From Agrobacterium tumefaciens (lineage in GTDB: Bacteria; Pseudomonadota; Alphaproteobacteria; Rhizobiales; Rhizobiaceae), in assembly GCF_009649785.1 (NCBI RefSeq), contig NZ_WJOK01000024.1, forward strand, positions 22,927-86,926: a DNA stretch of 64,000 nucleotides, given 5' to 3'. Below are positions 54,564-64,000 of this stretch, piece after piece. The first letter of the stretch is position 1, and the number at the start of each line of letters is the position of its first letter. The position numbers and the translations under genes are program-made. The notes under the pieces are model-generated. The model saw only the letters and a program-made list of their open reading frames with translations. It did no database searches and had not been told where the DNA came from.

Positions 54564-55097
54564 TTACTTCTTCTTGCCTTCTTTGCGGACGATACGCTCT
54601 TCAGCGTACTTCACGCCCTTACCCTTGTAGGGCTCGGGACCACGGTATTCACGGATTTCCGCGGCAACCTGGCCAACCTGCTGCTTGTTGATGCCGGAAA
54701 CGATGATTTCCGTCGGCTTCGGAACGGCAATGGTGATGCCGACCGGAGGCTCGTAAACTACATCGTGGCTGAAACCGAGAGCCAGCTGCAGGTTCTTGCC
54801 CTGCAGGGCGGCACGGTAACCGACGCCGTTGATTTCGAGCTTGCGTTCGTAGCCGTCCTTAACACCCTTGAAGATGTTCTCGATCATCGTGCGGGACATG
54901 CCCCACTTCGAACGAGCTTCCTTGGTGTTGTTGGCCGGCGTTACGGAAACGCCATTATCTTCGAGTTTCAGCTGGATGTCGTCATTAGCGACGAAAAACA
55001 GTTCACCCTTCGGGCCCTTAGCAGTGACCTTCTGGCCGTCGACATTGGCCGTAACACCTGCTGGAACCTGAACGGGCTTTTTACCGATACGAGACAT
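54564..55097 (-). CDS. rplF: 50S ribosomal protein L6
   Basis: This 177-aa protein starts [20 protein letters not shown] and has the C-terminal L6 signature [20 protein letters not shown] followed by [16 protein letters not shown]. Normal length and order. Confidence 0.97.
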   Translation of the reverse strand: MSRIGKKPVQVPAGVTANVDGQKVTAKGPKGELFFVANDDIQLKLEDNGVSVTPANNTKEARSKWGMSRTMIENIFKGVKDGYERKLEINGVGYRAALQGKNLQLALGFSHDVVYEPPVGITIAVPKPTEIIVSGINKQQVGQVAAEIREYRGPEPYKGKGVKYAEERIVRKEGKKK

Positions 55098-55140
55098 TGT
55101 TCAATCCTGTCTGTTCGTTATGGAGATCCGTGCTCGGGTC

Positions 55141-55539
55141 TTAGAAGACCGAGCAAAGAACCTCGCCACCAACGTTCTGTTCGCGAGCTTGGTGATCGGC
55201 CATCACGCCCTTCGGGGTCGAAAGGATGGTGATGCCGAGGCCGTTCGCGACCTGCGGAATGGACTTAACCGAGACATAAACTCGGCGGCCCGGCTTGGAA
55301 ACGCGGCCGATCTCACGGATCACGGACGCGCCTTCGTAGTACTTCAGTTCGATCGTGAATTCGGCCTTGCCGTTTTCGAAATCGACCTTGGAATAACCGC
55401 GAATGTAGCCTTCAGCCTGCAGCACGTCGAGAACGCGTGCGCGGAGGCTGGAAGCAGGCGTGCTTACCGAAGACTTACGGCGAGCAGCACCATTGCGGAT
55501 GCGGGTGAGCATATCACCCAAAGGATCAGTCATGGTCAT
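55141..55539 (-). CDS. rpsH: 30S ribosomal protein S8
   Basis: This 132-aa protein starts [20 protein letters not shown] and ends in [20 protein letters not shown] followed by a short tail. In E. coli S8 represses the spc operon by binding near rplE; whether it does so here is not visible. A start at the internal ATG (MTDPLGD) two codons later is possible. Confidence 0.96.
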   Translation of the reverse strand: MTMTDPLGDMLTRIRNGAARRKSSVSTPASSLRARVLDVLQAEGYIRGYSKVDFENGKAEFTIELKYYEGASVIREIGRVSKPGRRVYVSVKSIPQVANGLGITILSTPKGVMADHQAREQNVGGEVLCSVF

Positions 55540-55551
55540 GTGCCCGTCTCC

Positions 55552-55857
55552 TTACCAGCTCGACTTGACAATGCCCGGCACCTTGCCGGAATTGCCCAGC
55601 TCACGAAGCGCGATACGCGACATCTTGAGTTTGCGATAGAACGCGCGCGGACGGCCCGTTACTTCGCAGCGGTTGCGGATACGCGTCTTCGAGCCGTCAC
55701 GCGGCAGCGAAGCGAGCTTCAGAGTGGCCTTGAACCGGTCTTCGATCGGAAGGGACTGGTTCATCACGATCGCCTTCAGTGCAGCCCGCTTGGTGGCCTG
55801 CTGGGCGACCGACTTGCGGCGGCGCTTGTTCTTTTCAACTGCGCTTGTTTTCGCCAT
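55552..55857 (-). CDS. rpsN: 30S ribosomal protein S14 (zinc-independent form)
   Basis: This 101-aa protein is of the long C-minus type without the zinc CxxC pairs. It has [20 protein letters not shown] near the start and [20 protein letters not shown], ending [13 protein letters not shown]. It lies between rplE and rpsH. Confidence 0.97.
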   Translation of the reverse strand: MAKTSAVEKNKRRRKSVAQQATKRAALKAIVMNQSLPIEDRFKATLKLASLPRDGSKTRIRNRCEVTGRPRAFYRKLKMSRIALRELGNSGKVPGIVKSSW

Positions 55858-55890
55858 ATCGGAGTTCCTTTTCTACGCTCGTCGTTACGG

Positions 55891-56445
55891 TTAGTGACGG
55901 AACGGGAAGTTGAACTCTGTAAGCAGAGCCCGTGCTTCGTCGTCCGACGTCGCCGTCGTGCAAACGATGATGTCCATGCCCCACATCTGATCAACCTTAT
56001 CGTAGTTGATCTCAGGGAACACAATGTGTTCCTTGATGCCCATGGCGAAGTTGCCACGGCCGTCAAAGCTCTTCGGGTTCAGACCCCGGAAGTCGCGAAC
56101 GCGCGGCAGCGCGATGTTGACCAGGCGATCAAGGAATTCATACATGCGGGCGCCACGAAGGGTAACCTTCGCACCGATCGGCATGCCTTCGCGAACCTTG
56201 AAACCAGCGATCGAGTTGCGAGCGCGGGTAACAACCGGCTTCTGGCCGGCAATCGCAGCCAGGTCACCGGCAGCAATGGTTGGCTTCTTGGAGTCGGCAG
56301 TTGCCTCGCCAACACCCATGTTGATCACGATCTTTTCAAGCTTCGGGATCATCATCACGTTGGCGTAGGAGAACTTCTCCTGCATGGCGCCACGGATACG
56401 GGAAACGTACTCCGTCTTGAGACGCGGCTCGTACTTATCAGCCAT
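55891..56445 (-). CDS. rplE: 50S ribosomal protein L5
   Basis: This 184-aa 5S rRNA-binding protein contains [20 protein letters not shown], followed by [24 protein letters not shown] sequence ([18 protein letters not shown]) and [20 protein letters not shown]. Its start overlaps the rplX stop by eight bases. Confidence 0.96.
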   Translation of the reverse strand: MADKYEPRLKTEYVSRIRGAMQEKFSYANVMMIPKLEKIVINMGVGEATADSKKPTIAAGDLAAIAGQKPVVTRARNSIAGFKVREGMPIGAKVTLRGARMYEFLDRLVNIALPRVRDFRGLNPKSFDGRGNFAMGIKEHIVFPEINYDKVDQMWGMDIIVCTTATSDDEARALLTEFNFPFRH

Positions 56446-56746
56446 CGATCACTTCTCCCGAACGCTTGGCCACGCGGACCTTCTTGCCGTCTACAACAGT
56501 AAAGCCAACGCGGGTCGGCTTGCCATCCTTATCGACGATGGCAATGTTGGAGATGTGCAAGGACGCTTCCTTGTTGATGATGCCAGCTTCCTGAGCCTGG
56601 GTCTGGCGCTGGTGACGCTTCACCATGTTAACGCCACGCACAACGGCCCGATCTTCCTTCGGCAAAACCTGGATTACTTCGCCGGTACGGCCCTTGTCCT
56701 TACCGGTCAATACGACAACGTTGTCGCCTTTACGAATTTTCTGCAT
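56438..56746 (-). CDS. rplX: 50S ribosomal protein L24
   Basis: This 102-aa protein has the KOW motif [20 protein letters not shown] near its start and [20 protein letters not shown]. It follows rplN by 12 bp and overlaps rplE. Confidence 0.96.
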   Translation of the reverse strand: MQKIRKGDNVVVLTGKDKGRTGEVIQVLPKEDRAVVRGVNMVKRHQRQTQAQEAGIINKEASLHISNIAIVDKDGKPTRVGFTVVDGKKVRVAKRSGEVIDG

Positions 56747-56758
56747 CGCATACGCTCC

Positions 56759-57127
56759 TTACAGTACTTCCGGAGCCAGCGAGATGATCTTCATGTGGTT
56801 CTTGGCGCGAAGTTCGCGCGGAACCGGTCCGAAGATACGGGTGCCGATGGGCTCTTTCTTGTTGTCGATAAGAACGGCTGCGTTGTTATCGAAACGGATG
56901 ACGCTGCCGTCAGCGCGACGGATGTCCTTGGCGGTGCGAACGACAACCGCCTTCATCACATCGCCCTTCTTGACGCGGCCGCGCGGAATAGCTTCCTTGA
57001 TGGAAACGACAATAATGTCGCCAACAGAAGCATATTTGCGCTTCGAGCCGCCCAGCACCTTGATGCACATGACACGACGTGCGCCGGAATTATCCGCCAC
57101 GTCGAGGTTTGTTTGCATCTGAATCAT
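56759..57127 (-). CDS. rplN: 50S ribosomal protein L14
   Basis: This 122-aa protein starts [20 protein letters not shown] and ends with [20 protein letters not shown]. It is the first gene of the spc-type segment. The 234-bp gap before it carries a terminator for the S10-type segment. Confidence 0.97.
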   Translation of the reverse strand: MIQMQTNLDVADNSGARRVMCIKVLGGSKRKYASVGDIIVVSIKEAIPRGRVKKGDVMKAVVVRTAKDIRRADGSVIRFDNNAAVLIDNKKEPIGTRIFGPVPRELRAKNHMKIISLAPEVL

Positions 57128-57278
57128 GTCAGGTCGCCTTCTTGTTGTTACCGGAACGGTTGGGCAAACTCTCCCGAGTGAGCCCCCTGCCCCAGCTTAT
57201 GAATGTCTCTTTTTTTGCGCGGAAATGTCGTGACAGGGTGGTTTCCCGAAGGACCTTCCGTGCGCATCAAAGCAAAAG

Positions 57279-57299
57279 ACGCTCGATTCACGAGCGTCC
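57279..57299 (-). terminator. Terminator between rpsQ and rplN (S10/spc boundary)
   Basis: GACGCTCG/CGAGCGTC (57279-57286 and 57292-57299) is a perfect 8-bp stem with a five-base loop. On the minus strand it is followed by TTTTGCTTT. It lies 62 bp past rpsQ in a 234-bp gap and likely ends or attenuates S10-operon transcripts before a spc promoter. Confidence 0.8.
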
Positions 57300-57361
57300 T
57301 TGCGGTGCTTCATACAGTATTTCGCGCCAAGTACAAGAGACCTGGCGCGATTCTGATGAAA

Positions 57362-57598
57362 TTAAGCCTGGGCGGAAACGACCGTCCAGCGCTTGTCCTT
57401 GGAGATCGGTGCGCATTCCTCGATGGAAACGACATCGCCGACCTTATACTGATTGTTTTCGTCGTGTGCCTTGTACTTCTTCGAACGGCGAACGGTCTTC
57501 TGGAGCAGCGGGTGAGCGAATCGGCGCTCAACCCGGACTACAACAGTCTTCTCGTTCTTGTCGGACACTACGACGCCCTGCAGAATGCGTTTCGGCAT
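57362..57598 (-). CDS. rpsQ: 30S ribosomal protein S17
   Basis: This 78-aa protein starts [20 protein letters not shown] and continues with [20 protein letters not shown]. It is the last gene of the S10-type segment, following rpmC by 11 bp. Confidence 0.96.
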   Translation of the reverse strand: MPKRILQGVVVSDKNEKTVVVRVERRFAHPLLQKTVRRSKKYKAHDENNQYKVGDVVSIEECAPISKDKRWTVVSAQA

Positions 57599-57609
57599 AT
57601 TATTTTTCC

Positions 57610-57810
57610 TTAGGCCTTGGCTTCTGCCGCCTTCTGGCGGGCAATGGTTTTAACGCGGGCGATGTCCTTGCGGACTTCGTTGATGCGCGAGGACTTCTCC
57701 AGCTGGCCAGTCGCCTTCTGGAAGCGCAGGTTGAACTGCTCCTTCTTCAGATCGGCGAGCTTGTCCTTGAGCTGGTCGGCGCTGAGGCCGCGAACTTCAT
57801 CGGCTTTCAT
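57610..57810 (-). CDS. rpmC: 50S ribosomal protein L29
   Basis: This 66-aa helical protein is located near the peptide exit. The sequence [20 protein letters not shown] and [20 protein letters not shown] matches L29. It lies 12 bp from both neighbours. Confidence 0.96.
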   Translation of the reverse strand: MKADEVRGLSADQLKDKLADLKKEQFNLRFQKATGQLEKSSRINEVRKDIARVKTIARQKAAEAKA

Positions 57811-57822
57811 GTGCCTTGCTCC

Positions 57823-58236
57823 TTACTCTGCGATGCGCTGTACGAAGCGCGTCTTGACCGAGAGCTTGGCAGCGCCGAGACGAAGCGCCTCGCGGGCGAT
57901 CTCCTCGGACACACCGTCGATCTCGAACATCATACGACCGGGCTTGACCTTGCATGCCCAGTATTCGACCGAACCCTTGCCCTTACCCATACGAACTTCG
58001 GTCGGCTTTGCCGTTACCGGAACGTCTGGGAATACGCGGATCCACACACGACCTGCGCGCTTCATGTAACGCGTGATCGCGCGGCGGGCCGCTTCGATCT
58101 CGCGTGCGTTCACGCGGTTCGGTTCCTGCGACTTCAAGCCGAATTCACCGAATGCCAGGTCAAAGCCGCCCTTGGCGACGCCCTTGATGCGTCCCTTGAA
58201 CTGCTTGCGGTACTTAGTACGCTTTGGCTGCAACAT
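57823..58236 (-). CDS. rplP: 50S ribosomal protein L16
   Basis: This 137-aa protein starts [20 protein letters not shown] and has [20 protein letters not shown] and [20 protein letters not shown]. It is involved in A-site tRNA positioning. Normal length and order. Confidence 0.97.
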   Translation of the reverse strand: MLQPKRTKYRKQFKGRIKGVAKGGFDLAFGEFGLKSQEPNRVNAREIEAARRAITRYMKRAGRVWIRVFPDVPVTAKPTEVRMGKGKGSVEYWACKVKPGRMMFEIDGVSEEIAREALRLGAAKLSVKTRFVQRIAE

Positions 58237-58274
58237 TTTCTTACTTCTCCGAGCTTATCTTTCGCCAGCGTCAA

Positions 58275-59006
58275 TCAAGCGTTTTCGCGACGACGATCGG
58301 GACGATCGCCACGCTCACGGCTTGCAGGGCCCTGAGCATCGCCTTCGAGACCACGACGCTCAGAAGCCATCGGATCGTGCTCAAGGATTTCGCCCTTGAA
58401 GATCCAGACCTTGATGCCGCAGATGCCGAACGCGGTTTCTGCTTCAGCTGTGCCGTAGTCGATGTCCGCACGCAGCGTGTGCAGCGGAACGCGTCCTTCG
58501 CGGTACCATTCGGTACGAGCGATTTCGGCGCCACCGAGACGGCCACCGCAGGTGATCTTGATGCCTTCGGCGCCAAGACGCATTGCGGACTGAACCGAAC
58601 GCTTCATCGCACGGCGGAAAGCCACGCGGCGCTCGAGCTGCTGGGCGATCGACTGAGCGACGAGAGTCGCGTCGATTTCCGGCTTGCGCACTTCAACGAT
58701 GTTGAGGTGCGTTTCGGAGTTGGTCATCTCGGAAAGCTTCTTGCGAAGCTTCTCGATGTCCGCGCCCTTCTTGCCGATGATGAGACCCGGACGAGCCGAA
58801 TGGATCGTAACGCGGCACTTCTTGTGCGGACGCTCGATGACCACCTTGGCGATACCGGCCTGCTTGAGTTCCTTGATCAGGTAAGCCCGGATCTTCAGGT
58901 CTTCATGCAGCAGCTTGCCGTATTCAGCGGTGTCAGCGTACCAGCGGCTATCCCAGGTACGGTTGATGCCGAGGCGGAAGCCGATCGGATTGATTTTCTG
59001 ACCCAT
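58275..59006 (-). CDS. rpsC: 30S ribosomal protein S3
   Basis: This 243-aa protein has an N-terminal KH domain ([20 protein letters not shown]) and a C-terminal S3 domain with [20 protein letters not shown] and [21 protein letters not shown] charged C-terminal tail of about 30 residues is rich in Arg and Glu. Its first base overlaps the last base of the rplV stop. Confidence 0.97.
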   Translation of the reverse strand: MGQKINPIGFRLGINRTWDSRWYADTAEYGKLLHEDLKIRAYLIKELKQAGIAKVVIERPHKKCRVTIHSARPGLIIGKKGADIEKLRKKLSEMTNSETHLNIVEVRKPEIDATLVAQSIAQQLERRVAFRRAMKRSVQSAMRLGAEGIKITCGGRLGGAEIARTEWYREGRVPLHTLRADIDYGTAEAETAFGICGIKVWIFKGEILEHDPMASERRGLEGDAQGPASRERGDRPDRRRENA

Positions 59007-59395
59007 TATGCGGCCTCCCCTTTTTCCTCAACTTCACGAACAACGATCGTGAGGTGAGAGAACGGCTTTTCAATGCGGGATGCACGACCACGGCCACGAG
59101 CGTGGAAACGCTTCATGGTGATGGACTTGCCAACATAGGCCTCGGCGACGACGAGAGCGTCGACGTCGAGGTCATGGTTGTTTTCCGCATTGGCAATCGC
59201 AGATTCGAGCGTCTTCTTGACGGTCCCTGCGATGCGCTTGCGGGAGAATTCGAGCTCGGCGAGAGCGCGATCAACCTTCTTGCCACGGATAAGAGCGGCA
59301 ACCAGGTTCAGTTTCTGGGGGCTGACGCGGAGCGTACGGGCAATGGCCTGAGCCTCATTGTCCTTCAGCCGGCGTTCGGTCTTAGCCTTCGCCAT
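59006..59395 (-). CDS. rplV: 50S ribosomal protein L22
   Basis: This 129-aa protein lines the exit tunnel through a beta-hairpin ([20 protein letters not shown]). The N-terminal part reads [20 protein letters not shown]. It lies two bp after rpsS and abuts rpsC. Confidence 0.97.
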   Translation of the reverse strand: MAKAKTERRLKDNEAQAIARTLRVSPQKLNLVAALIRGKKVDRALAELEFSRKRIAGTVKKTLESAIANAENNHDLDVDALVVAEAYVGKSITMKRFHARGRGRASRIEKPFSHLTIVVREVEEKGEAA

Positions 59396-59397
59396 GA

Positions 59398-59676
59398 TTA
59401 CTTCCTCTTTGCCTTCTTGTCCGCGCCGTGACCGTAATAGGTACGGGTCGGAGAGAATTCACCGAACTTGTGTCCGACCATGTCTTCATTGACAGAGACG
59501 GGCACATGCTTGCTGCCGTTGTAGACGCCAAACGTCAATCCGACGAACTGCGGCAGGATCGTGGAGCGACGGCTCCAGATCTTGATTACTTCATTGCGTC
59601 CGCTTTCGCGCACCTTCTCAGCCTTAGTGAGAAGATAGCCGTCAACAAACGGACCTTTCCAAACTGAACGAGCCAC
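59398..59676 (-). CDS. rpsS: 30S ribosomal protein S19
   Basis: This 92-aa protein starts [20 protein letters not shown] and has [20 protein letters not shown] and the [15 protein letters not shown] end. It binds S13 and 16S rRNA. It lies between rplB and rplV. Confidence 0.97.
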   Translation of the reverse strand: MARSVWKGPFVDGYLLTKAEKVRESGRNEVIKIWSRRSTILPQFVGLTFGVYNGSKHVPVSVNEDMVGHKFGEFSPTRTYYGHGADKKAKRK

Positions 59677-59691
59677 TTGAGACTTCTCCTC

Positions 59692-60528
59692 TTACTTCTT
59701 GCGCTGATGGCGCGAACGCATGATGAACTTGTCGGTCGACTTGTTCGAACGGGTGCGCTTGCCCTTCGTGGGTTTACCCCACGGAGTAACCGGGTGACGA
59801 CCACCCGACGTGCGACCTTCACCACCACCGTGCGGGTGGTCGACCGGGTTCATGACGACGCCGCGAACGTGCGGACGCTTGCCACGCCAACGCGAACGAC
59901 CGGCCTTGCCGTCGTTGGTGTTGCCGTGATCGGAGTTCGAAACTGCGCCGATCGATGCGAGGCAGGAGCCGTGCACCAGACGCTGTTCGCCCGAGTTGAG
60001 ACGCAGGATAGCCATACCGGCATCGCGGCCGACGAGCTGGACGTACGTACCGGCGGAGCGGGCAATCTGACCGCCTTTACCTGGCTTCATCTCGACGTTG
60101 TGGATGATCGAACCGACCGGAATGTACTGAAGCGGCATGGTGTTGCCGGGCTTCACGTCCACTGCCTTGTCGGAGGCGATCACCTTGTCACCGGCAGCGA
60201 GACGCTGTGGCGCGAGAATGTAAGCCTGTTCGCCGTCGGTATACGTAACCAGCGCGATGAACGCGGTGCGGTTGGGGTCGTATTCCAAACGTTCAACGGT
60301 GCCTTCAACGTCGAACTTGCGACGCTTGAAGTCCACCAGACGGTAGGTCCGCTTGTGACCACCACCCTGGAACCGGACGGTGATCCGGCCCTGGTTGTTG
60401 CGGCCACCCTTGGAGCTGAGGCCCTGGGTGAGAGCCTTTACCGGCTTGCCCTTGTAGAGCGAAGCGCGGTCCACGATAACCAGCTGACGCTGGCTTGGCG
60501 TGGTCGGATTGAAACTTTTCAATGCCAT
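59692..60528 (-). CDS. rplB: 50S ribosomal protein L2
   Basis: This 278-aa peptidyl-transferase-centre protein has [20 protein letters not shown] near the start and the conserved C-terminal [20 protein letters not shown] with the key His, then a basic tail. It is preceded by rplW and followed by rpsS. Normal. Confidence 0.98.
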   Translation of the reverse strand: MALKSFNPTTPSQRQLVIVDRASLYKGKPVKALTQGLSSKGGRNNQGRITVRFQGGGHKRTYRLVDFKRRKFDVEGTVERLEYDPNRTAFIALVTYTDGEQAYILAPQRLAAGDKVIASDKAVDVKPGNTMPLQYIPVGSIIHNVEMKPGKGGQIARSAGTYVQLVGRDAGMAILRLNSGEQRLVHGSCLASIGAVSNSDHGNTNDGKAGRSRWRGKRPHVRGVVMNPVDHPHGGGEGRTSGGRHPVTPWGKPTKGKRTRSNKSTDKFIMRSRHQRKK

Positions 60529-60571
60529 ATTCTTGTTCCCTTTTGGGTCTTTGCCCGCTTGGGCCTAACCT

Positions 60572-60865
60572 TTAGAGTCCGGTGGACACGTCGATGGATT
60601 GACCTTCGGCGAGCGTAACGACGGCTTTCTTGACGTCTTTCAGCTTACCGGCGAACCCACGGAAACGACGGGTCTTACCCTTGCGGATAAGCGTGTTCAC
60701 AGCCGTGACTTTGACGCCGAAGAGAGCTTCCACGGCAGCCTTGATTTCAGGCTTGGAAGCGCTTTTGGCGACGTTGAATACGACCTGGTTCTGTTCGGAT
60801 ACCAGCGTCGACTTTTCCGTGATCGAAGGAGATACGATCACATCGTAGTGGCGAAGATCCGTCAT
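60572..60865 (-). CDS. rplW: 50S ribosomal protein L23
   Basis: This 97-aa protein at the tunnel exit docks SRP and trigger factor. It has [20 protein letters not shown] and [20 protein letters not shown]. Its start overlaps the rplD stop by four bases. Confidence 0.97.
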   Translation of the reverse strand: MTDLRHYDVIVSPSITEKSTLVSEQNQVVFNVAKSASKPEIKAAVEALFGVKVTAVNTLIRKGKTRRFRGFAGKLKDVKKAVVTLAEGQSIDVSTGL

Positions 60866-61482
60866 TTGAACCGCTCCTCCAGAGCCTCTACAGCAGCCTT
60901 GGAAAGCACGAGCTTACCACGACGCAGGATGTCGTAAACATTGATGCCCTGAACCGGCAGAACGTCCACATTCGGGATGTTCTGAGCTGCGAGCTTGAAG
61001 TTGCCATCAAGTTCTGCGCCACCGATAACGAGAGCGTTGGTCAGGCCAAGCGAAGCGAAGCTGCCCAGCAGAGCCTTGGTCTTTGCTTCGGACGCGACGA
61101 GCTGATCGACGATGATCAGATCTTCAGCCTTCAGCTTTGCAGACAGGGCGTGACGCAGAGCAAGCGCGCGAACCTTCTTGGGAAGGTCGTGTGCGTGGCT
61201 GCGAACGACCGGGCCGTGGGCCTTGCCGCCGCCGCGGAACTGCGGTGCGCGAGCCGAATGGTGACGAGCGCGGCCCGTACCCTTCTGCTTGTACATCTTC
61301 GCACCAGTACGGGAAACTTCCGCACGGGTCTTGGTCTTGTGCGTTCCCTGCTGCTTCTTTGCAAGCTGCCAGCGAACCATACGGGCCAGGATATCCTGAC
61401 GGGGATCGAGGCCGAAAATCTCGTCCGACAGAGAAACCTTGCCGGCGTCTTTTCCCTCGAGGGTCTTGACGTTCAATTCCAT
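60862..61482 (-). CDS. rplD: 50S ribosomal protein L4
   Basis: This 206-aa protein has [20 protein letters not shown] and the tunnel loop with [20 protein letters not shown] and [20 protein letters not shown]. In E. coli L4 represses its own operon; the leader needed for that cannot be judged here. It follows rplC by 12 bp. Confidence 0.97.
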   Translation of the reverse strand: MELNVKTLEGKDAGKVSLSDEIFGLDPRQDILARMVRWQLAKKQQGTHKTKTRAEVSRTGAKMYKQKGTGRARHHSARAPQFRGGGKAHGPVVRSHAHDLPKKVRALALRHALSAKLKAEDLIIVDQLVASEAKTKALLGSFASLGLTNALVIGGAELDGNFKLAAQNIPNVDVLPVQGINVYDILRRGKLVLSKAAVEALEERFK

Positions 61483-61494
61483 GATAAGGCTCCC

Positions 61495-62136
61495 TTACTT
61501 CGCGGCCGACTTGACGGCGTCGCGGACGATGATCCAGGCGCCCTTGGAACCGGGAACTGCACCCTTAACGAGGATCAGGCCACGGTCTTCATCGGTCGAA
61601 ACGACTTCGAGGTTCTGGGTCGTAACGCGCGTCTGGCCCATATGACCAGCCATGCGCTTGCCCTTCCACACGCGGCCCGGATCCTGGTTGTTACCAGTCG
61701 AACCGTGCGCACGGTGCGATACGGAGTTACCGTGCGAAGCGCGACCACCACCGAAGTTGTGACGCTTCATAGCACCGGCAAAACCCTTACCGATCGTGGT
61801 TCCCGTTACGTCGACCAGCTGGCCGGCCTGAAAATGAGTTGCGGTCAGTGTTGCACCGATATCGATCAGGTTCTCGGGGGAAACCCGGAACTCGACGAGC
61901 TTTGCTTTCGGTTCGACATTGGCAGCGGCAAAATGACCGCGAAGCGCCTTCGTCGTGTTTTTGACCTTGGACTGGCCGGCACCGAGCTGAACTGCGGTGT
62001 AGCCATTCTTGTCTTCCGTGCGCTGGGAAACGACTTGTACGTTATCCATCCGCAATACTGTTACTGGAATATGTTCACCAGCGTCGTTGTAGACGCGGGT
62101 CATACCCACTTTCTGTGCAATCACACCTGAACGCAT
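61495..62136 (-). CDS. rplC: 50S ribosomal protein L3
   Basis: This 213-aa protein starts at ATG 62136 ([20 protein letters not shown]), the family start; the longer frame to 62211 is not homologous. It has [20 protein letters not shown] followed by [20 protein letters not shown], the loop reaching the peptidyl-transferase centre. The gap to rpsJ upstream is 166 bp, longer than usual. Confidence 0.97.
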   Translation of the reverse strand: MRSGVIAQKVGMTRVYNDAGEHIPVTVLRMDNVQVVSQRTEDKNGYTAVQLGAGQSKVKNTTKALRGHFAAANVEPKAKLVEFRVSPENLIDIGATLTATHFQAGQLVDVTGTTIGKGFAGAMKRHNFGGGRASHGNSVSHRAHGSTGNNQDPGRVWKGKRMAGHMGQTRVTTQNLEVVSTDEDRGLILVKGAVPGSKGAWIIVRDAVKSAAK

Positions 62137-62302
62137 TGGTTCATCCTCTTGCGAGCCTTGAAGGGAAAACCCTTTTTGGCCTTTGTTAAGGAGTGCCCTT
62201 CGACATCTCACGATGTTTCCGGTCTCCGGATTGGAAGCCGTTGGATTTCTCCACGTACCTTCCTTGTTATATGGCCCTCACTTGGATGAGGTCAGGCCAG
62301 TC

Positions 62303-62611
62303 TTAGAGCTTGATTTCCACGTCAACGCCGGCAGCCAGGTCGAGCTTCATCAGAGCATCGACGGTCTGCGGGGTGGGGTCAACGATATCGAGAAGACGCT
62401 TGTGCGTCCGCATTTCGAACTGTTCACGGCTCTTCTTATCAACGTGAGGAGAGCGGTTGACGGTAAACTTTTCGATGCGGGTGGGGAGCGGAACCGGGCC
62501 GCGAACGCTGGCGCCGGTGCGCTTTGCGGTCGACACGATTTCACGGGTAGAGGCATCGAGGATCCGGTGATCGAACGCCTTGAGGCGGATACGGATATTC
62601 TGGCCGTTCAT
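62303..62611 (-). CDS. rpsJ: 30S ribosomal protein S10 (NusE)
   Basis: This 102-aa protein reads [20 protein letters not shown], then [20 protein letters not shown] and a [19 protein letters not shown] end. It also acts as NusE in antitermination. It is the first gene of the S10-type segment, 313 bp after tuf. Confidence 0.97.
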
Positions 62612-62924
62612 TCGTCTTGTCCTTGTTCTTTGTTATTCATTTCCGCACGCGGAAACACATGAACTTCTATTGATCGTGGCGCCGCAGATTTTCAAAAATC
62701 GAGAGGGATGCGCGTCGCACCCCAATCATTTCAGTAGTCTGTATTGCTAAAACACCGCGCTCCGCAATTGCTTGCGAATCCAGCGGGTGAGTGTGAATGC
62801 GCGTTTACGCGCTTTCACCGAATTTTTCAAGCACTAAAAATGCAACGCCGCCAGGCTTTTTTACTAAAAGCCCGGCGGCGGTGTGGGTAACACCGCCGCC
62901 GGTCTGAATTTCAACGTCGTGAAA
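62612..62924. other. tuf-rpsJ intergenic region
   Basis: This 313-bp gap holds the tuf terminator hairpins (62853-62900) and the likely promoter of the S10-type operon on the minus strand, in the A+T-richer part near 62690-62760. No gene is seen. Confidence 0.5.
62851..62900 (-). terminator. Paired terminator hairpins after tuf
   Basis: The first hairpin is GGCGGCGGTG/CACCGCCGCC (62874-62883 and 62891-62900) with a seven-base loop. Directly after it on the minus strand comes GGCTTTT/AAAAGCC (about 62853-62872), which supplies a T-rich stretch. Together they lie about 25 bp past the tuf stop. Confidence 0.75.
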
Positions 62925-64000
62925 TTACTCGACGATAGAAGCGACGATGCCGGCGCCGACGGTACGGCCGCCTTCGCGGATAGCGAAGCGCAGCTTTTCT
63001 TCCATCGCGATCGGAACGATCAGCTCGACTTCAACAGTGACGTTGTCGCCAGGCATAACCATTTCCGTGCCTTCTGGAAGCGAAACGATACCGGTAACGT
63101 CAGTCGTACGGAAGTAGAACTGCGGACGGTAGTTCGTGAAGAACGGCGTATGACGGCCGCCTTCTTCCTTCGTCAGGATGTAGGCTTCTGCCATGAACTT
63201 CTTGTGCGGCTTGACCGAACCCGGCTTGCACAGGATCTGGCCACGCTCAACGCCGTCACGGGTAACGCCGCGAACGAGAGCACCGATGTTGTCGCCAGCC
63301 TGGCCCTGGTCGAGCAGCTTGCGGAACATTTCAACGCCGGTAACCGTCGTCTTCGACGTCGGACGAATGCCGACGATTTCAACTTCTTCACCAACCTTGA
63401 CGATACCGCGCTCAACGCGACCCGTCACAACCGTACCACGGCCAGAGATCGAGAACACGTCTTCGATCGGCATCAGGAACGGCTGGTCGATCGGACGCTC
63501 AGGCGTCGGGATGTAGGCGTCAACAGCAGCCATCAGCTCGCGGATTGCGTCTTCACCGATCTTCTTGTCCGAATCTTCAAGAGCAGCAAGTGCCGAACCC
63601 TTGACGATCGGGATATCGTCGCCCGGGAAGTCGTAGGACGACAGAAGTTCGCGAACTTCCAGTTCGACGAGCTCGAGAAGCTCGGCGTCGTCAACCTGGT
63701 CGACCTTGTTGAGGAACACGACGATCGCCGGAACGCCAACCTGGCGAGCAAGCAGGATGTGCTCGCGCGTCTGCGGCATCGGGCCGTCAGCTGCAGAGCA
63801 AACCAGGATCGCGCCGTCCATCTGGGCAGCACCGGTGATCATGTTCTTCACGTAGTCGGCGTGGCCGGGGCAGTCGACGTGTGCGTAGTGACGGTTCGGC
63901 GTTTCGTATTCGACGTGCGCCGTCGAGATCGTGATGCCGCGAGCCTTTTCTTCAGGAGCAGCGTCGATCTGGTCGTACGCCTTGAACTCGCCGAAATACT
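62925..64000 (-). CDS. tuf: Elongation factor Tu (5' end beyond right edge)
   Basis: The minus-strand frame is open from the right edge to 62925, about 358 codons, lacking roughly the first 30-35 residues including the first G motif. Visible are switch I region [16 protein letters not shown]3 [16 protein letters not shown]4 [12 protein letters not shown] and the domain 2/3 features [20 protein letters not shown] and [13 protein letters not shown]. It delivers aminoacyl-tRNA to the ribosome. Rhizobia usually carry two tuf copies; this would be the one beside the S10 operon. Confidence 0.97.
   Translation of the reverse strand, partial: YFGEFKAYDQIDAAPEEKARGITISTAHVEYETPNRHYAHVDCPGHADYVKNMITGAAQMDGAILVCSAADGPMPQTREHILLARQVGVPAIVVFLNKVDQVDDAELLELVELEVRELLSSYDFPGDDIPIVKGSALAALEDSDKKIGEDAIRELMAAVDAYIPTPERPIDQPFLMPIEDVFSISGRGTVVTGRVERGIVKVGEEVEIVGIRPTSKTTVTGVEMFRKLLDQGQAGDNIGALVRGVTRDGVERGQILCKPGSVKPHKKFMAEAYILTKEEGGRHTPFFTNYRPQFYFRTTDVTGIVSLPEGTEMVMPGDNVTVEVELIVPIAMEEKLRFAIREGGRTVGAGIVASIVE

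Noticed and set aside
1..64000. CRISPR array, prophage, insertion sequence, tRNA or rRNA gene
   Set aside because: I looked for regularly spaced repeats, transposase or integrase motifs, and tRNA/rRNA landmarks and found none I could support.

Overview
The window looks like a stretch of the main circular chromosome of an Agrobacterium (A. tumefaciens/radiobacter complex, Rhizobiaceae). The G+C is fairly high, the proteins look rhizobial throughout, and a typical Rhizobiaceae intergenic repeat lies upstream of the trmJ-like gene. The gene order alaS-recA ... pdhS2-like kinase ... ilvD ... tuf/S10/spc/alpha ribosomal cluster fits the Agrobacterium order as I remember it. I see no prophage, insertion sequence, CRISPR array, tRNA or rRNA. 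Most of the window is conserved core chromosome.

Positions 1-9200 hold a HerA-like ATPase cut by the left edge, two exporters (EamA type and LysE/RhtB type) and the frameshifted remains of a HigA-like antitoxin. Then come a DUF1127 protein with a 31-codon ORF behind a strong Shine-Dalgarno sequence, murI overlapping trmJ, a periplasmic hypothetical protein, icd, a glutathione transferase and a VOC-fold protein. Positions 9200-18000 hold alaS, recA, a pseudouridine catabolism pair (psuK-psuG) and a long Pro/Glu-rich OmpA-domain protein. Positions 18000-30200 hold an amino-acid ABC importer without an adjacent ATPase, a Usg-family protein, a methyltransferase, an SsuA-like binding protein, an Lrp regulator, a UDG/thermonuclease pair, a PdhS-type histidine kinase, dgkA, divergent cobT/cobS, and a DUF1289/retropepsin-like pair.

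Positions 30200-47400 hold a YadGH-like ABC-2 exporter, a TauE/SafE permease, an orphan plus-strand terminator that may end a small RNA, an extensin-like lipoprotein and a chemotaxis receptor. They continue with DUF1883, a rarA-degP pair, an LprI-like protein, a serine hydrolase, ilvD, msrP-msrQ, DUF2809 and DUF817 membrane proteins, and an A+T-rich orphan ORF. From 47400 to the right edge the minus strand carries, in transcription order, tuf (partial), rpsJ-rplC-rplD-rplW-rplB-rpsS-rplV-rpsC-rplP-rpmC-rpsQ, then rplN-rplX-rplE-rpsN-rpsH-rplF-rplR-rpsE-rpmD-rplO-secY-adk, then rpsM-rpsK-rpoA-rplQ.

No clearly new multi-gene system is visible. The least explained signals are the 31-codon ORF at 3759-3854, the orphan terminator at 33054-33079, the A+T-rich ORF near 47069 whose frame stays open upstream of any usual start codon, the HigA remnant near 3000-3170, and a series of hairpins at the internal boundaries of the ribosomal cluster. 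Functions are assigned by recognising families from the translated sequence. No database search was possible.
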